Assembly: GCF_021533215.1 (NCBI RefSeq)
Contig: NZ_JAJNKA010000015.1
Location: forward strand, 1-64,000
Source: Portibacter lacus
Lineage (GTDB): Bacteria; Bacteroidota; Bacteroidia; Chitinophagales; Saprospiraceae
Direction: 5' to 3'
Length of the DNA: 64,000 bases
Below, piece by piece: positions 45,001 through 60,000 of this stretch. The position numbers were made by a program, and so were the translations under genes. Positions within the stretch are counted from its first letter, which is position 1. Each line of letters starts with the position of its first letter. The notes beneath the pieces were generated by a model. The model was not told the origin of the DNA. It ran no database searches and worked only from the letters and a program-made list of their open reading frames with translations.

Positions 45001-48000
45001 GGTTATAATTCAGAAAAGTACTTTGGGGCCATATTGAATAAGTTTCTTGGAAGTGTAGACGGAAGTATCAGAATATTTGAAAATGATGTTCCAGTGTATA
45101 GATACGCAGATGTCCTTTTGTTAATCGCGGAAGCAAAGAATAATTTGGGTCAAGACCCATCTGCAGAAATTAATCTTATTCGCCAAAGAGCATACGCCGA
45201 TAACTATGATGAAAGCACTCATGCTTATGTTTCTAAATTAGTCTCTGAGAATGCCAATGCAATCTTGAAGGAAAGGTATAAAGAGTTCATAGCGGAAGGT
45301 AAAAGATGGTGGGATCTTAGAAGAGCTGGAGATAATTATGTGATAGAAAATGTAGAGTATTTAAGTGCTGGAGATGAATACAAGTTGATACTACCTATTA
45401 CGGAAGATATGATCGGTCGAAATCCAGATTTAGCTCAAACAACAGGATATTAAGTGTATAAAAATAAGAATTTCTATTTTTAGAAAGTGAGAGCAGGAGG
45501 ACTTAAATTAAGTCCTCTTTTTTTTGAAGAATGCTCTGTCAAAATGAGGTTCTAAATGACGCCTCATCGCACCTCTGAATGTTTCAGGTGTACCCACTTT
45601 CAGATTGTTCAGAAGCATTCTATGTGATACGAATTGTCCTGCAGTATATTCGTAAGTTGAATTTTTAGTGAATTCTTCTTGTTGGTATAGGTATTCGAAT
45701 ACAGGAAGCAAAAGTCCGTGAAATCGCTGAAGTGTTGTGTTTTTGGATATTTTGTAGAGCTTACCATGAAAGGCAATTTCCTTGTTTAATTCAAATGCGG
45801 TTTTATCATAGCTTGTTTCCTCTTCTAGTCTAACGATTTCTTCTAATTCATCTAAGTCTTCTTGCGTCTTATATTCGAAAAGAAAATCAGCCATTCCCAT
45901 TTCGAGAATAAGTCGTAATTCGAATAAACTCTTGAGCGTTTTCTGCCCCAGTAATGTGGGATCCATAATCCGTTCAAAATTATTAATGATATCAGGTTCT
46001 TTAAAGGTCATCCCCTTGTGCTTCTTGGAATCGATAAATCCTAGTGTTCTCAACCTTAGAAGAGCTTCTCGCACTACAGTCCGGCTAACACCAAGTGCAT
46101 CACAAAGATCCAATTCTTTAGCGATCGGGTCACCAGGCTTATAGTTGTTTTCTTTAAAGTATTGCATTAATTCATGTTCTACCTTATCAACTAATGATAG
46201 CGTATCAACTGCTTTAATCTTGTCTAATTCCATATGAATAGGTTCTAAGTAAAAGTATTTAACTTTTATACATTGTAAATCGTGCCTTAATGACCAGGTT
46301 TAGTTGAGTTTGTCCCAATTTAAATACTTTAATTTCTCTCTAATTAATATCAATATTAAGAATAATATTTCATATATTTGTATTATGTATAACATATTGA
46401 ATATTTATGCTTCATTCTTCACTTTATAAAGACACGCTTCTAGAAAATGTTATTCCCTTCTGGGAGAACCATTCAATTGATCATGAATTTGGTGGTTACT
46501 TCACTTGCCTTGATCGAAAAGGAGACATCTTTGATACAGATAAGTTTATTTGGTTACAATGCAGGCAAGTATGGATGTTTTCCTTTTTATATAACAATGT
46601 AGCTGAAAACGAAAAGTGGTTAGATATAGCCAGAATCGGAATAGATTTTCTTTTGAAATGCGGAAGGGATGCTGAAGGCAATTTTTATTTTTCTACCACA
46701 CGAGAGGGAGAAGCATTAGTTCAACCCTATAATATTTATTCGGACTGTTTTGCGACGATGGCCTTTGCACAGTATGGAAAAGCAACTCAGAACCAAAAAT
46801 ACATAGATATCGCTCGTGCAACCTATCACAATATTATTAGACGAAGTAACAATCCTAAAGGGAAGTATGAGAAGAGAACTTCTGCTAGACCTTTAAAAAG
46901 TTTTTCGCTTCCGATGATTTTGTCTAATCTAGTGATGGAATTATCAGAGGTACTGGATGCTGAAGAACAAGAAAGAACGATAGATTACAGTGTACATGAA
47001 GTTATGAATCAGTTTTTCGATCCGGAATCGGGATTGATTCTGGAAAATGTGAATCAAGACGGTTCTTTATCAGACACCTTCGAAGGCAGACTGATTAATC
47101 CAGGGCACGGATTAGAAGCCATGTGGTTTATGATGGATATCGGAGAAAAACGTAATGACCAAGAGTTGATCCATAAATGTTGCGAAATAATTATAAATCT
47201 GTTGGAATTCGGTTGGGATGATCAATATGGTGGAATATTTTACTTCCTAGATATTAAAGGTCATCCACCTCAACAATTAGAATGGGATCAGAAACTGTGG
47301 TGGGTTCATCTAGAAACATTAATTGCTTTAAGCAAGGCATACTATCATACAGGAAATCAAGAGTTACTGGATTGGTATAATAAAGTGCATGATTATACAT
47401 GGTCTCACTTTCCCGATCAGGATTATGATGAATGGTTCGGCTACTTGAATCGACGAGGAGAACCTCTTTTGGATCTTAAGGGTGGCAAATGGAAGGGATG
47501 CTTCCATGTTCCTAGAGCCATGTACCAATGCTGGAAAACTTTTGAATTAATTGAAAATAATACGAATAAAAATAAATAACACATGAATCACATTCACTTA
47601 TTCATTTTAAGTCTTTTTACCTTCTTCAATACTTCTGACAGTTTCGGGCAAGTAGACAATTGGCAAGCCACTTCTACTTATATTAAAATGCCTGTTTTTG
47701 GGGACGTTGATATGAATCAAATAGTAAAGCTGAATATCACAAGTGACAAGAATGTCAATGTAAAAGGGAAGAATACAGTGGAAAGCATTGAAGTTAATTT
47801 TGATGGATCTACGGACTTAAAGGATATCCTGAAAGTGGAAATTTACACTACAGATTCCTCTACTTTCGAAAATCCTGTTTTATTCGGTAGTTCAAATGAG
47901 ATTAAAGAACAATTAGAGGTTAAAGGGAATCAAACATTGACCTCTAAAGACTTACATTTCTGGCTTACTATCGATGTGAAAGACGAGATAAAATTGACCA

Positions 48001-51000
48001 ATAAAATCAAAGCAAATATCTCCAAAATCAACATGACGGATGGAAGCATAAAACATATAAAGAATTCAGATCCTGATTATATACACAGAGCAGGAATTGC
48101 TGTTAGAAGGAAGTTTGACGATAATGTGGATACCTATCGAATACCTGGATTAGCAACAAGTAATAATGGAACACTTATCGCGGTATATGATATTAGATAC
48201 AATAGGTCTAAGGACTTACAGGAAAACATAGACATCGGAATGAGCCGAAGCACGGATGGGGGACAGACCTGGGAAGCGATGAAGATCATAATGGATATGG
48301 GTACTTATAATGGATTGTCTGAAGAAGAAAACGGCATAGGTGATCCTGCAGTATTAGTCGATAGAAAAACAGGAACGATCTGGGCAGCAGCTCTGTGGAT
48401 GCATGGAAAGAAAGGCCAAAGTGCTTGGGCTGGATCAGAAGCAGGAATGTCTATCGAAAAAACTGGACAGTTTATGCTTGCTAAAAGTGACGATGACGGA
48501 TTAACATGGTCTGATCCAATAAATATCACATCACAGATTAAAGATCCGGAATGGAACCTCTTCTTAGATGGTCCAGGAAAAGGTATTACGATGAAGGATG
48601 GTACATTAGTGTTTGCGGCTCAATATAAAGACCATAATGCTATTCCTCACTCCACGATAATTTATAGCAAAGATCGAGGTGAAACTTGGAAAGTTGGAAC
48701 AGGTGCGAAATCAGAAACTACTGAAGCTCAAGTGGTAGAGTTGTCTGATGGGAGTCTCATGTTGAATATGAGAGACAATAGGAATGCAATAAGTCGTAAA
48801 GAATTGCTGAATGGGAGATCTGTTTTTATTACTCGAGATATGGGTGAAACATGGATTGAACATCCTTCTTCCAGACGCGCTTTAAATGAATCTGTTTGTA
48901 TGGGTAGTCTTATTGCAACTGAAGTTAATGGGAAAAATATACTTTTCTTTTCTAACCCCAATAGACCTAATTCTAGAACGAATATCACGATACAGACTAG
49001 TTTTGATGAAGGCAAGACATGGCCCATTGAAAATAAAATAAATCTACATGAAAATCAGTCTTATGGATATTCATGTCTGACGCGAGTAGATGATGATCAT
49101 ATCGGCATTCTATATGAAGGTATAGGAGATATGTATTATCAAATAGTGCCTATTGCTGACTTAATTGGCAAGAAGTAGCCGGTGAATTGCATTTAAATTT
49201 TTTATCTTATGTGATTTTATATGAATGAGGCATAAGAGGCCATTGTGAATTTCATTCATTCCATTCATCAAAACCGAAGAAGAACTTTAATTTTTTATAC
49301 CATCAAACTCAATGAAACCAATCTTATTTCAAGTAAAAAATTATTTCCGTTTATCGCAAAATAAGCTTGTTTTAGTATTTGTAATAGCCCTACTTCTGAC
49401 TACTTCTACGAGTGTTATAACTGCTCAGCAATCTACATTTAGCAGTTCTGAATTAGTTGAACTTCCTGAATTGCCCACGATAAATGGAGATACCGAAAGT
49501 CTTGGTTTCGCTGGAATGCTAGGAGGGATGTCTCATAGTGTTGTTATTGCTGGTGGAGGAGCTAATTTTCCTGAAAATCCGCCTTGGAAAGACGGTGCGA
49601 AAGTATGGTACGATGATATCTACTTTTATAAAGATGATAAATGGACGCTTTCGAAAACTAAGCTTCCATTTCCAATAGCATATTCAGCTTGTACGAGCAC
49701 AGAAGTAGGAATAATCTGTGTGGGTGGAGATAATAGTGAGCAAATCTTTGACGCTACCTTATTGATCAACTTTGATAGGGAGGCAGACGAAGTCGTCGTA
49801 AAAGAAATGCTGGCGCTTCCAGAAGAAATTGCCTATTCAACATCGGTGAGTGATGATGGATTTGTCTACGTGATAGGCGGAAAGAATTCATCAGGAAGCA
49901 CGAATATATTTTATCGATTAAATATAGAAACGCAATCATCATGGGAGAAACTTCCTGATTTTCCCGGACCGGCAAGAGCAGTTCACTCAGCTGCAGTTCA
50001 AGACAATTCTGATTCACGGATCATCTATATCGTAGGAGGAAGGAATGAAACGAAGGGTGAGAAATCAACAGCGCTTTCTGATTATATTTCCTACGACTTG
50101 CATACTCAAGAATGGAAGCAACATGGAGCTCTCAATATCGACGGAGCGCCGAGAGTAATCATGGGTGCAGCAATGGAGGCGAGAGGAAGTATGCACCTTG
50201 TTGTTTATGGAGGCTCTGATGAGCTTTTGTTTGATGAGATTGAAAATCTATATCTCGCGGAAGTGGAAAGCGATGATCCGATAGTCAAGGCCGAATTAAA
50301 AGCGAAAAGAAATGAAATCGTAGCAAGTCATTCTGGCTTTAGTAAGGATGTTTTAGCGTATAATACTATAACGGATCAATGGTTCCGAGAAGGACAATTG
50401 AAAAACCAAATTCCTGTAACCAATCTTTCTTTCCAATCAGGAAGTGATTTTTACATCATTTCAGGAGAAGTCGCTCCTGGCGTGAGGACACCCTCCTCAT
50501 ATGTCGCTGGGGCAGCGAAAACGGGAAGTAATTTTGGCTTGGTGAACTACATCGTGCTCTTTGCTTATTTACTTGTTTCACTGCTGATCGGAATTTATTT
50601 TTCCAGAAAACAGAAATCAACAGAAGACTACTTTGTCGGAGGTGGAAGAGTGCCTTGGTGGGCATCAGGCCTGAGTGTTTTCGGTACGCTTCTCAGTGCG
50701 ATTACCTTTATGGCAATTCCTGCAAAGGCGTTTCTAACGGACTGGTCATATTTCTTTCTGAATATGGCGGCCATTGTAATCACACCACTTATTGCCTTCT
50801 TATTTATTCCTTATTTCAGCCGATTAAAAGTATCTACAGCGTATGAATTTCTAGAAAATAGGTTTAACTATCTGGCAAGAGCTTTCGGAAGTTTGTCATT
50901 TATTCTTTTCCAACTAGGACGGATCGGTATTGTGCTTTTACTGCCGTCTTTAGCCATATCTATTGTAACAGGAATTTCAGTAGAAACGAGCATTTTGATC

Positions 51001-54000
51001 ATGGGAATCATTTGTATTGTCTATACTACATTCGGAGGAATCGAAGCGGTGATCTGGACGGATGTCTTACAAGTTATAGTCCTCATGGGAGGAAGTATCG
51101 TCGCAGTTGTTTGGATTTTACTGCATACGGATATGCCCGTTGGAGAAATGATCACTTATGCAAGTGACCGCCAGAAAATTAACATGGTCAACCTGGATTT
51201 TAATTTTACGGAAACCACCTTTTGGGTAGTATTTATAGGTGGGCTTGCTTCCGCTATGGTAACGCAAGGTACTGACCAAACGGTTGTCCAAAGATACCTC
51301 ACTAGCAATAACGTAAAAGATGCTCAGAAAACCTTGTATACTAATGCGGTATTGACTTTACCTGCCTCCATCATTTTCTTTGGAATAGGAACACTTTTGT
51401 TTATATTCTATACGGAAATGCCTCAGCGTCTGACACCAGATATTTCTAATAATGATTCTATCTTTCCTTGGTACATCGTGAATGAATTGCCGATCGGTAT
51501 TTCAGGTCTCTTGATTGCAGGTATATTTTCAGCGGCCATGTCGAGTATTAGTAGCAGTTTGAATTCAGTTTCTACGGCATTCAGCAGTGATTTCTACAAA
51601 CGTTTCAGACCAGAAGTTGAAGATGTTTCTTTATTGCGAATCGCTCGTTTTGTTACGGCAATCACAGGAGTGTTGGGAATTATTTTAGCACTATGGATGG
51701 CGAATTCGGATATCAAGTCACTTTGGGATGAATTTTATAGATTTCTGGGTCTTTTCACGGGTGGATTAGGAGGTATGTTTCTACTTGGATTATTGACGAA
51801 AAGGGCTAATGCTACTGGAACCTTACTCGGATTAGCGGTCAGTGCATTATTGATTTGGTATGTTAGTGTATTTACAGAAATTCACATTCTTATGTATTCT
51901 TTGCTTGGTGTGGTTTCTTGTTTCGTGACAGGTTATCTTTTTAGTCTTATTTTTAAAGAGAAGGCATAAGGTCATTTTTTTGCAGGTCAATGTTAGGGCG
52001 CGAAAAGTTGGAACTGAATAATTACATAGAAAATTAGGGTTATTTCTTTCATGGTCAATGTTAGCGCTTGTAATGTGAGAAGGTTTTATTCTACATTTTG
52101 ATACGATTTAGGTACTTTTTTCTGTAGATTATTTGAAAAATGACTTCAAACTCAGAAGCTGAAATGACTATAAGTATTTATTATAAAATGTATCTTGTGT
52201 AATAGAAATTAGAATATTACAAAAAGGAATACCAACTGTAATATCTTATTAAAGATGGCAAAAGTTTTCGTGAAAACCCTTGCGGTTGGTCGAGCAACCA
52301 AACCTGACGCATAACTAAATAAATTAAACAATGGCAAATCAAATTTTTATCAATTTAGCTGTCAAAGACTTACAAAAGTCAACCAACTTTTACAAAGCAT
52401 TAGGATTTACGAATAATCCTCAATTTTCAGACAATCAAGGAAAATGTATGGTGTGGAGTGAAAACATTTTTGTTATGCTTTTAAATCATGAGAAGTTTTC
52501 CTCCTTTGCAACAAAACCTATTGCAGATACAAAATCAAGTCTAGCAGGGCTGTTCGCATTGTCTGCCGATTCGATCGATGAGGTAAATTCGATCATGAGT
52601 AAAGGACTTGATGCTGGGGGAATAGAACCCAATGATCAGAGAGACTATGGCTTTATGCTGCAACGAACAATTGAAGATTTTGACGGACATACTTGGGAGA
52701 TATTTTACATGGACATGTCCAAAATACCAACAGAGTAGCCAAATGTTAAGCTGGAATTACATTAATTAAGAAGTTAGAAACAAACTTTATCCTCATTTTA
52801 ACTTCAATGAAAATACCTAAGAAGCATTCAATTTTCACAAATTCGTTACTCAGACCATTATTAAAATAAACTTGGTACTACAGAATATAAAGATGAAATT
52901 ATTTATAGCCGTTGTTATATGCTCATTCCTCATAAGTTGTCAGCAGCAAGAATCAAATATGGAAGTTGATCATGTCAATATATGGTTGGAAAACACTCAG
53001 GAAGCAAAGGCGAAACTGGAAGAAATAGGGTTTACAGGAGTGCCAGATTCCTTATCTCGGATTCATTCAGGACAAGGTACTACTGGTCGCTATTTCTATT
53101 TTCTAAATGCTTACTTAGAATTAATATATGTTTACGATGAAGAGGAGTTTCTCGATAATGCGAAAACAAATCCTAAGTTAGATTTTGAAGAAAGGTCTAA
53201 AAGTCCAGAAAATGGTTACTTACCATTTAGTATTGCACTGAATATGAAAGAATATGATGCCCGTAAAATTCCTTTCCAAACGGTTAAGTACGCTCAAGAT
53301 TGGATGGAAGAAGACAATGCAATATTCGCTGCAGAAAATTCTAAAATCAATAAAGAAGAACCATCATTATTTGTGGTATACCCAGAGATCACATATGATA
53401 AGTTTGAGAATCTGGAAGCGTTGTCCAATATTCCTGAAGAATACGCGATATGGAGAAAGTTTTATAAACATTCGAACGGGGCAGAAAAGATTTCGAAAAT
53501 TAAGCTCCATTCAAGAAACCTAGACCAGACCAGTAGCACAATTCAAAGTATTGCTGCTCTTGATAATGTTGAAATATTAGATAGTGATGAGTATTTAATG
53601 GAGTTGTATTTTGACAATGAAAAGCAAGGTAGATCTTATGATCTAAGACCAGAAATTCCACTTGTAATTCATCTGTAATACATCCCAATAAACATGTTAA
53701 CGATATCAGACATGGTGGAGAATGGAGGAAAACCTTGGTCTGACGAAATTCAGACCTAATCAAAATCATTATTGAAAGAGGACCAAGCTCCCTTTAGTCG
53801 ATCTGTGAATGCACCTAAACTGGAAATCTATGGAAGCTTGTGCAGGAAATCTACTAAATTTGGTATCTTCCTTTTGAATGTAGAGAATACTGGAAAAAAT
53901 TAATGTTAAATATGGATAAGACAAGAAGGAATTTATTACGCAGTATGGCCATCACTCCAGTTTTACTAGGATCTCGCAACCTCTTCACAAGCCCATTAGA

Positions 54001-57000
54001 TAATACCTCAGCCACGTCTAGATTGCAATATAGTGTCAATGCATATACTTTTAATGACTTATTGAAAAGTGGTGAAATGTCATTTTTTGATATGATGGAC
54101 TTTGCTGCTTCTCTCGGTCTGAATGCTGTAGATCTAACGGGCTATTATTTTTCAGGCTACCCAAAAATTCCAGACGATAAAACATTGTTTCAATTAAAAA
54201 AGAAAGCGCTACAATTAGGATTGAATATTTCTTGGACAGGAGTGAGAAATGACTTTACCAATCCAGATAAAACGGCTAGAGCATCTGATATTGAATTGAT
54301 AAAAAATTGGTTGCAAGTATCCTCAAAACTAGGAGCTTCCATCATGAGAATTTTTGCTGGAAAGGGAAAGTACGAAGGCTACACGAAAGACCAGGTTAAA
54401 TCATGGATGGTATCAGACTTTAAAGAATGCGCCGAATATGCTGAAGAGATAGGAGTCATTGCAGCCATGCAGCATCATAACGATTTTTTGTACACCGCCG
54501 ATGAGGTAATCGATATATTGAAAAGAGTAGATTCAGAATGGTTTGGGTTAATACTAGATATTGGTAGTTTAAGACAAGGTGATCCTTATGAAGAAATTGA
54601 AAAATTGGCACCCTATGCAAATTATTGGTTTATCAAAGAACTTGTCTACGTCGATGGAGTTGCTGAACCGGTAAACATGAAAAAGATCGCCACCATTCTC
54701 AAAGACACCAATTATACTGGATACATCTCTTTTGAAAGTTTAACCGATGGAGACTCGAAACAAATTGTAACTTCTATGTTTAATGATTTCAGATCTGAAT
54801 ATGAAAAAGGATAAGCAAAGTAGAAACCAAGAACCAAAACGCCACAAGTAAACCAGATGAATACATGAAATACTGCGTTATCTTCTATTCTAAATGCATA
54901 GTTTCTGATACTGAAACCACGAAGATCCACGCATTTTCTTAAGGGTGGTCAATTTTTTAATCTATGTTGATTGAGAAAGTTCGCTTGACCACTTAGGAAC
55001 GCCTATCTTTAATTCAAACCCTAAACTATTCCAGAGTACGATTTGCAAGTAGTCACTTAATTATTTTCTTAACGATAAAGCCATCTGATGTCTCTAGGCG
55101 CAGTAGAAGAATCCCACTACTCAAGAAAGCCAGGTCATTTATTGTTTCGTTCATTACTTGGCCACGTTTAAGAATGCGTCCATCGAAACTTATTTTCGAA
55201 TAAACGCTTCTATTTTGAACACCTTCTAAATGTATTGAAGTTGTGAATGGGTTTGGATAAAATTCGAACGTCTCTTTTGACGGGAAATTACTCACTCCGA
55301 CAGAGGATCTTTGCCTTGCTAAAAAGTTAATATTCTGAACATCTAAATTTGTTTGAAAACTGCCGCCAATAAATAACTTACCATCCAAATAGGATAGACT
55401 ATTCACAGCTTTATCAAATATCGCAATGGGTTCAATACGATTGTTAACTAAGTCATAAGTGGCAAGGTTTCTTCCATAAGTTCCTACTCCTTGCGAGAAA
55501 TAAAACTCACCCCCAAATGTGAATTTGCTTCCAGAATGAAAAGCGATTGTGTTAATCGAATATAACTCTGTCCCAAATTCATTGACATATAATGGTTGTA
55601 ACGTTGAATTAAAATATCTACTGATACATATGTTATTAGAATCTGGTTGATTGCTGCAGGTTCCTCCGAAAATTAACGGACCACCTATACTTTCTACCAC
55701 ATTCACAGTATCACTGATATGATCACTAATTCCATACCATCGATCAGTATAATTAGATTTAAATAAGACATTATTCACAGTTAGGGTAGTATCAATTTTC
55801 TTAAAAAATGCGCATCTCTGACATAGGGGCACGACTTCATCTTAACGTCATTTATTTATATAATGATCTCGAACTCGAAGTCATTCTATAAAAATTTTCC
55901 AAGACACACACACAACACGAACTCATTAATTAGCTACCATGAAACTTAGAATAGTATTTTTATTATTTTTCTCCACACTGGCTTATGTTTTATTAATTTC
56001 ATCACGCACAGGTCCAGCGTCTACTTTTAGTATAGATCGAACGGGCTCTCCACTTTCTTATGGGTTAACTTGCGGGTCCTGTCATGGTGGGGCGTTCAAT
56101 AATGCTAGTCTGACCATAGTTTTGAAAGACAATGCTAACCAGCCGGTAACTTCTTACACTCCCGGAAATACATATCTAGTTGAAGCCAAAGTAGCTTCTC
56201 AATTTAACTTTGCACGTGGCTTCCAATTGGTTGGCTTAACAGATAATAACTCCCAAGCAGGGAGCTTTTCATCTCCTGGATCTCAAACAAAAATAAGTCC
56301 TCTTAATGGGCGACAATATTTAGAACACAGTACTCCAGCTTTATCAGCTGACAATTATGTTTTCACAGCTACTTGGACTGCACCTACTGCTAATACAGGA
56401 GAAGTAACTTTTTATTCTACCGGTGTAGTGGCAAATGGCAACAATTCTCCTTCCGGAGATGAAGTCACAGTTCCTGTTCAACTAATGATAAGCGAGGCCG
56501 TTACGGTCCCAGTAGAATTAATAGATTTCCGTGCATCCAGAAATGAAAATGAAATACTTGTTTCTTGGGAAACGGCGTTGGAAGAATCCTTTGATAACTT
56601 TGAAATAGAGCGAAGCGTTGATGGAATTAACTTCACTAAAATAAGTGAAATTTCTTCAACCGGAAATCATAGCAAATACAATTATACAGATCCTGTCCGA
56701 TCAAGTAATAAAATCTATTATAGATTGCGATCGAATGATCTGAATGGTGCTTTTCAGTACAGTGAAATTATCCATGTAAAAGGAGACAGATCAGCGGAAG
56801 AGATTGTTGTTTTTCCTAATCCCACACGTGGAAATACATGGATTGAGCTACCTAGCTCCCATGATCGTTACGACATTAAATGGTTCGATATCACTGGCTT
56901 CCAATTGGGATCTATGAAGAGCGAAAAAGGTCAATTAGAATTACCGTTCGACCAACAAACATCAGGTGTTTACTTGATAAGTGTAAGCAATGGTTCCGGC

Positions 57001-60000
57001 GAGCTGATGTTCAGCAAGCGTATTGTTAAACTATAGGAATGATGAGGATATTTATGATGTGAACCACTTCCGTAAGGGATAATGTCTATATTGAATCCTA
57101 CTAATTCCTGAAAGCTGGCAAAGCTTTATTCGCAGAACTTACGGAACGGAAACTCTAGAAGAAGTAATTCAAAAAATCATGCAGTCTTTAATAAGCGATA
57201 CCTAGTAATATATCCCGAAAGAATAGGGTAGAGGTCTAGGTCAATGTGGGAGTTTCTTTAGTAAGTTATCCGCTAGGTATCGAGTAATACTTATCTTAGT
57301 AGTTCATTTTAATATCGCTAGCTATCAGAGCAAATTTTATAGATTAGCTTTTTAAAGCTAAATATATAGGAAGCGGCTATGAGGTTAGTTAAATTTTAGG
57401 GAATTCAGAAACTAGGAATGATTTATATTAAATTGAGGGTATATAAGTGAGTTACCCCTCATTAAAAAATAAAATTTAAGTATGTAAATCCAAAAAGATA
57501 AAAATGATATCCAAAAATAACAAGGCTTTACTTGCATCAAAAAATGGCAATTATTTAATAAGCTTAGTTATGCTACTTTTAATAACTTCTTGTTCTGTAG
57601 ATCGAAGTAACTGGACAGGAATATGGCAAACTAAAATTGAATATATAACTGGAATACAATCAACGTTTGAGCTTGAGTTAAGTAAAGGAATGTTTAATAG
57701 TGAATGGAGTGGACGATGGGAGGCAGCAGAAATAATGCAATATGGAGTAATCCCAAAATTAAAAGTGACAAATTTTAATATTGAATTTGATTTTGTTGAT
57801 GTCGGAAAATTCGAAGGTAAATTATTACAAGAAAATATTCTAGAAGGAATCGTCTATGGATTAGATGGAAAAAAAGACACTTTGAGATTTATTAAAGTAG
57901 ATGATTGGACATCTAATATGCCTGCTAGAGTTAATGAAAATGGGCTTGCTATAAATAACTGGAATTATAGTTCCCCTGAATTAATGGATGATGGATGGCC
58001 TATTGTAGACTTAAGGAATTCCAATGTTTTTCAGCAACCATTAAATCGATTGTTCCAGAATGTGGTTGATGGAAAATATCAAGGTCTTGACGCTGCATTG
58101 ATTTCTTATAATGGTGAATTAATATTAGAAGAGTATTTTCATTTAGGTGCTCAAAATAGGATTCATTTAATCAATTCTTGTACAAAAAGTGTAACCTCTC
58201 TTTTAATCGGCATTGCACATGATAATGAGTTGATAAGTAATATAAATTTACCTATTCGGGACTATTTCAATAATTATACCGATACTTTAAATCCAAGTAA
58301 TTGGCCTGTGAGTCTTAAACATGCCCTCACAATGTCTGCAGGGTTAACTTGGCAAGAAAATAACATACCTTACTCTAATCCAAAAAATGATGCAATTAGA
58401 ATAAATTTTAGTTCGGATATGTACAGATATGTTTTATCAAGAAAAATAGCTAAAGGAGGCCAGCCAGGAGAAAAATTTGAATATAATAGTGGTCTTTCTA
58501 TTTTACTTGGAGGCGTACTCCTTAATTCGACTAAAATGCCTACTGATAAATATGCTGAACAATCTTTATTTATGAACCTGGGTATTCAACAATATTTTTG
58601 GCAATCTGTAAATAATCAGGTGCACACAGGAGGTGGACTATTGTTACTCCCGAGGGATTTTTTAAAAATAGGACAATTAGTACTTAATAATGGAAAATGG
58701 AATGGGCAACAGGTAGTTTCAGAATCTTGGATTAAAGAATCTACTTCGTTTCATTTACCTATAAGTGAATCAAAAGATGAGGGTTATGGGTATCAGTGGT
58801 GGACAGGTCATTTGAATGTTGACCAAACTAAAATTCCTATAGTATACGCCGCAGGATATGGAGGACAATTCCTGTATATTGTTCCTGATTTAAATCTTGT
58901 AGCACTTTTTCTTCATCATAATCCAAGTGATTTTAATCTTAATCATACCATTGCTTTTAGTGAAATGGAAAAATTTATCGCTCCTGCATTTTTATTGAAG
59001 TGAAGAACCCAATACCTAGAAATCTTTTATCAGCTATGAATATTAGAACGAGGGGTAACAGACTGCGATAACTCCATACCTCGTTCCTCGGAACGGAGCA
59101 AGCAGCTAAGACGTTATCTCTCAGAAAAAGTAAACAGATCTCCTCTTGACTGTTACGTGTTAATTTCGTATATTTGTACGTAAAAGTAATCCAATGGATA
59201 AGAAATTGACATTAAGTCTAAATCAAAAAATAATCGAGCAAGCAAAAAAATATGCCAAACGAAATGGTACAAGTTTGTCAAAGATGATTGAATCATACTT
59301 TCAATCCATCACAAATTCTCAAGAAGAAGAAACGGATATCAAAATAACACCTCTTGTAGAAAGCTTGTGCGGAGTCGGCAAACTACCTGAAGGATTTGAT
59401 TACAAAAAGTCTAGAATTAAGTACTTAGAAAACAAGACCAACTAGTGAACGTATTTGTCGACACAAATGTAATAATTGACCTACTTGCGAAAAGAGAGCC
59501 ATTCTATCATGAAAGCCTCAAACTTTTTTCATTAGCTGATTCCAACCAAATCGAATTAACAGTTTCAGCACTGAGTCTTGTCAACACTCACTACATTTTA
59601 AATGATGTGATGAAGCTAAAAGATGCACGGTCAATTATTGGAAAATTCAAAGTTCTCGTTGAATCACATGCACTTAATGATAAAGTTGTTGATTTAGCGT
59701 TGAACGATCTAAACTTCAAAGATTTTGAAGACGGTATCCAATATTATACAGCATTAGAATCAAATGCCAATTCGATTATAACAAGAAATCTAAAAGATTT
59801 TAAGCATTCAAAAATACCTGTGATGAGTCCAAAAGAATTTTTGGCAAAGAGAAAAACCGAGAGTTAACAGGATACGATCTCGGAATACGTCGCTATCGCT
59901 TGCACTCAAGATGCATCTAGACCGTTCTGATTCAAGGCATTAATAATAAGCTCTTAGAAGTGGTACATTTCACATTTTAATAGTACAGATTATACTTTAA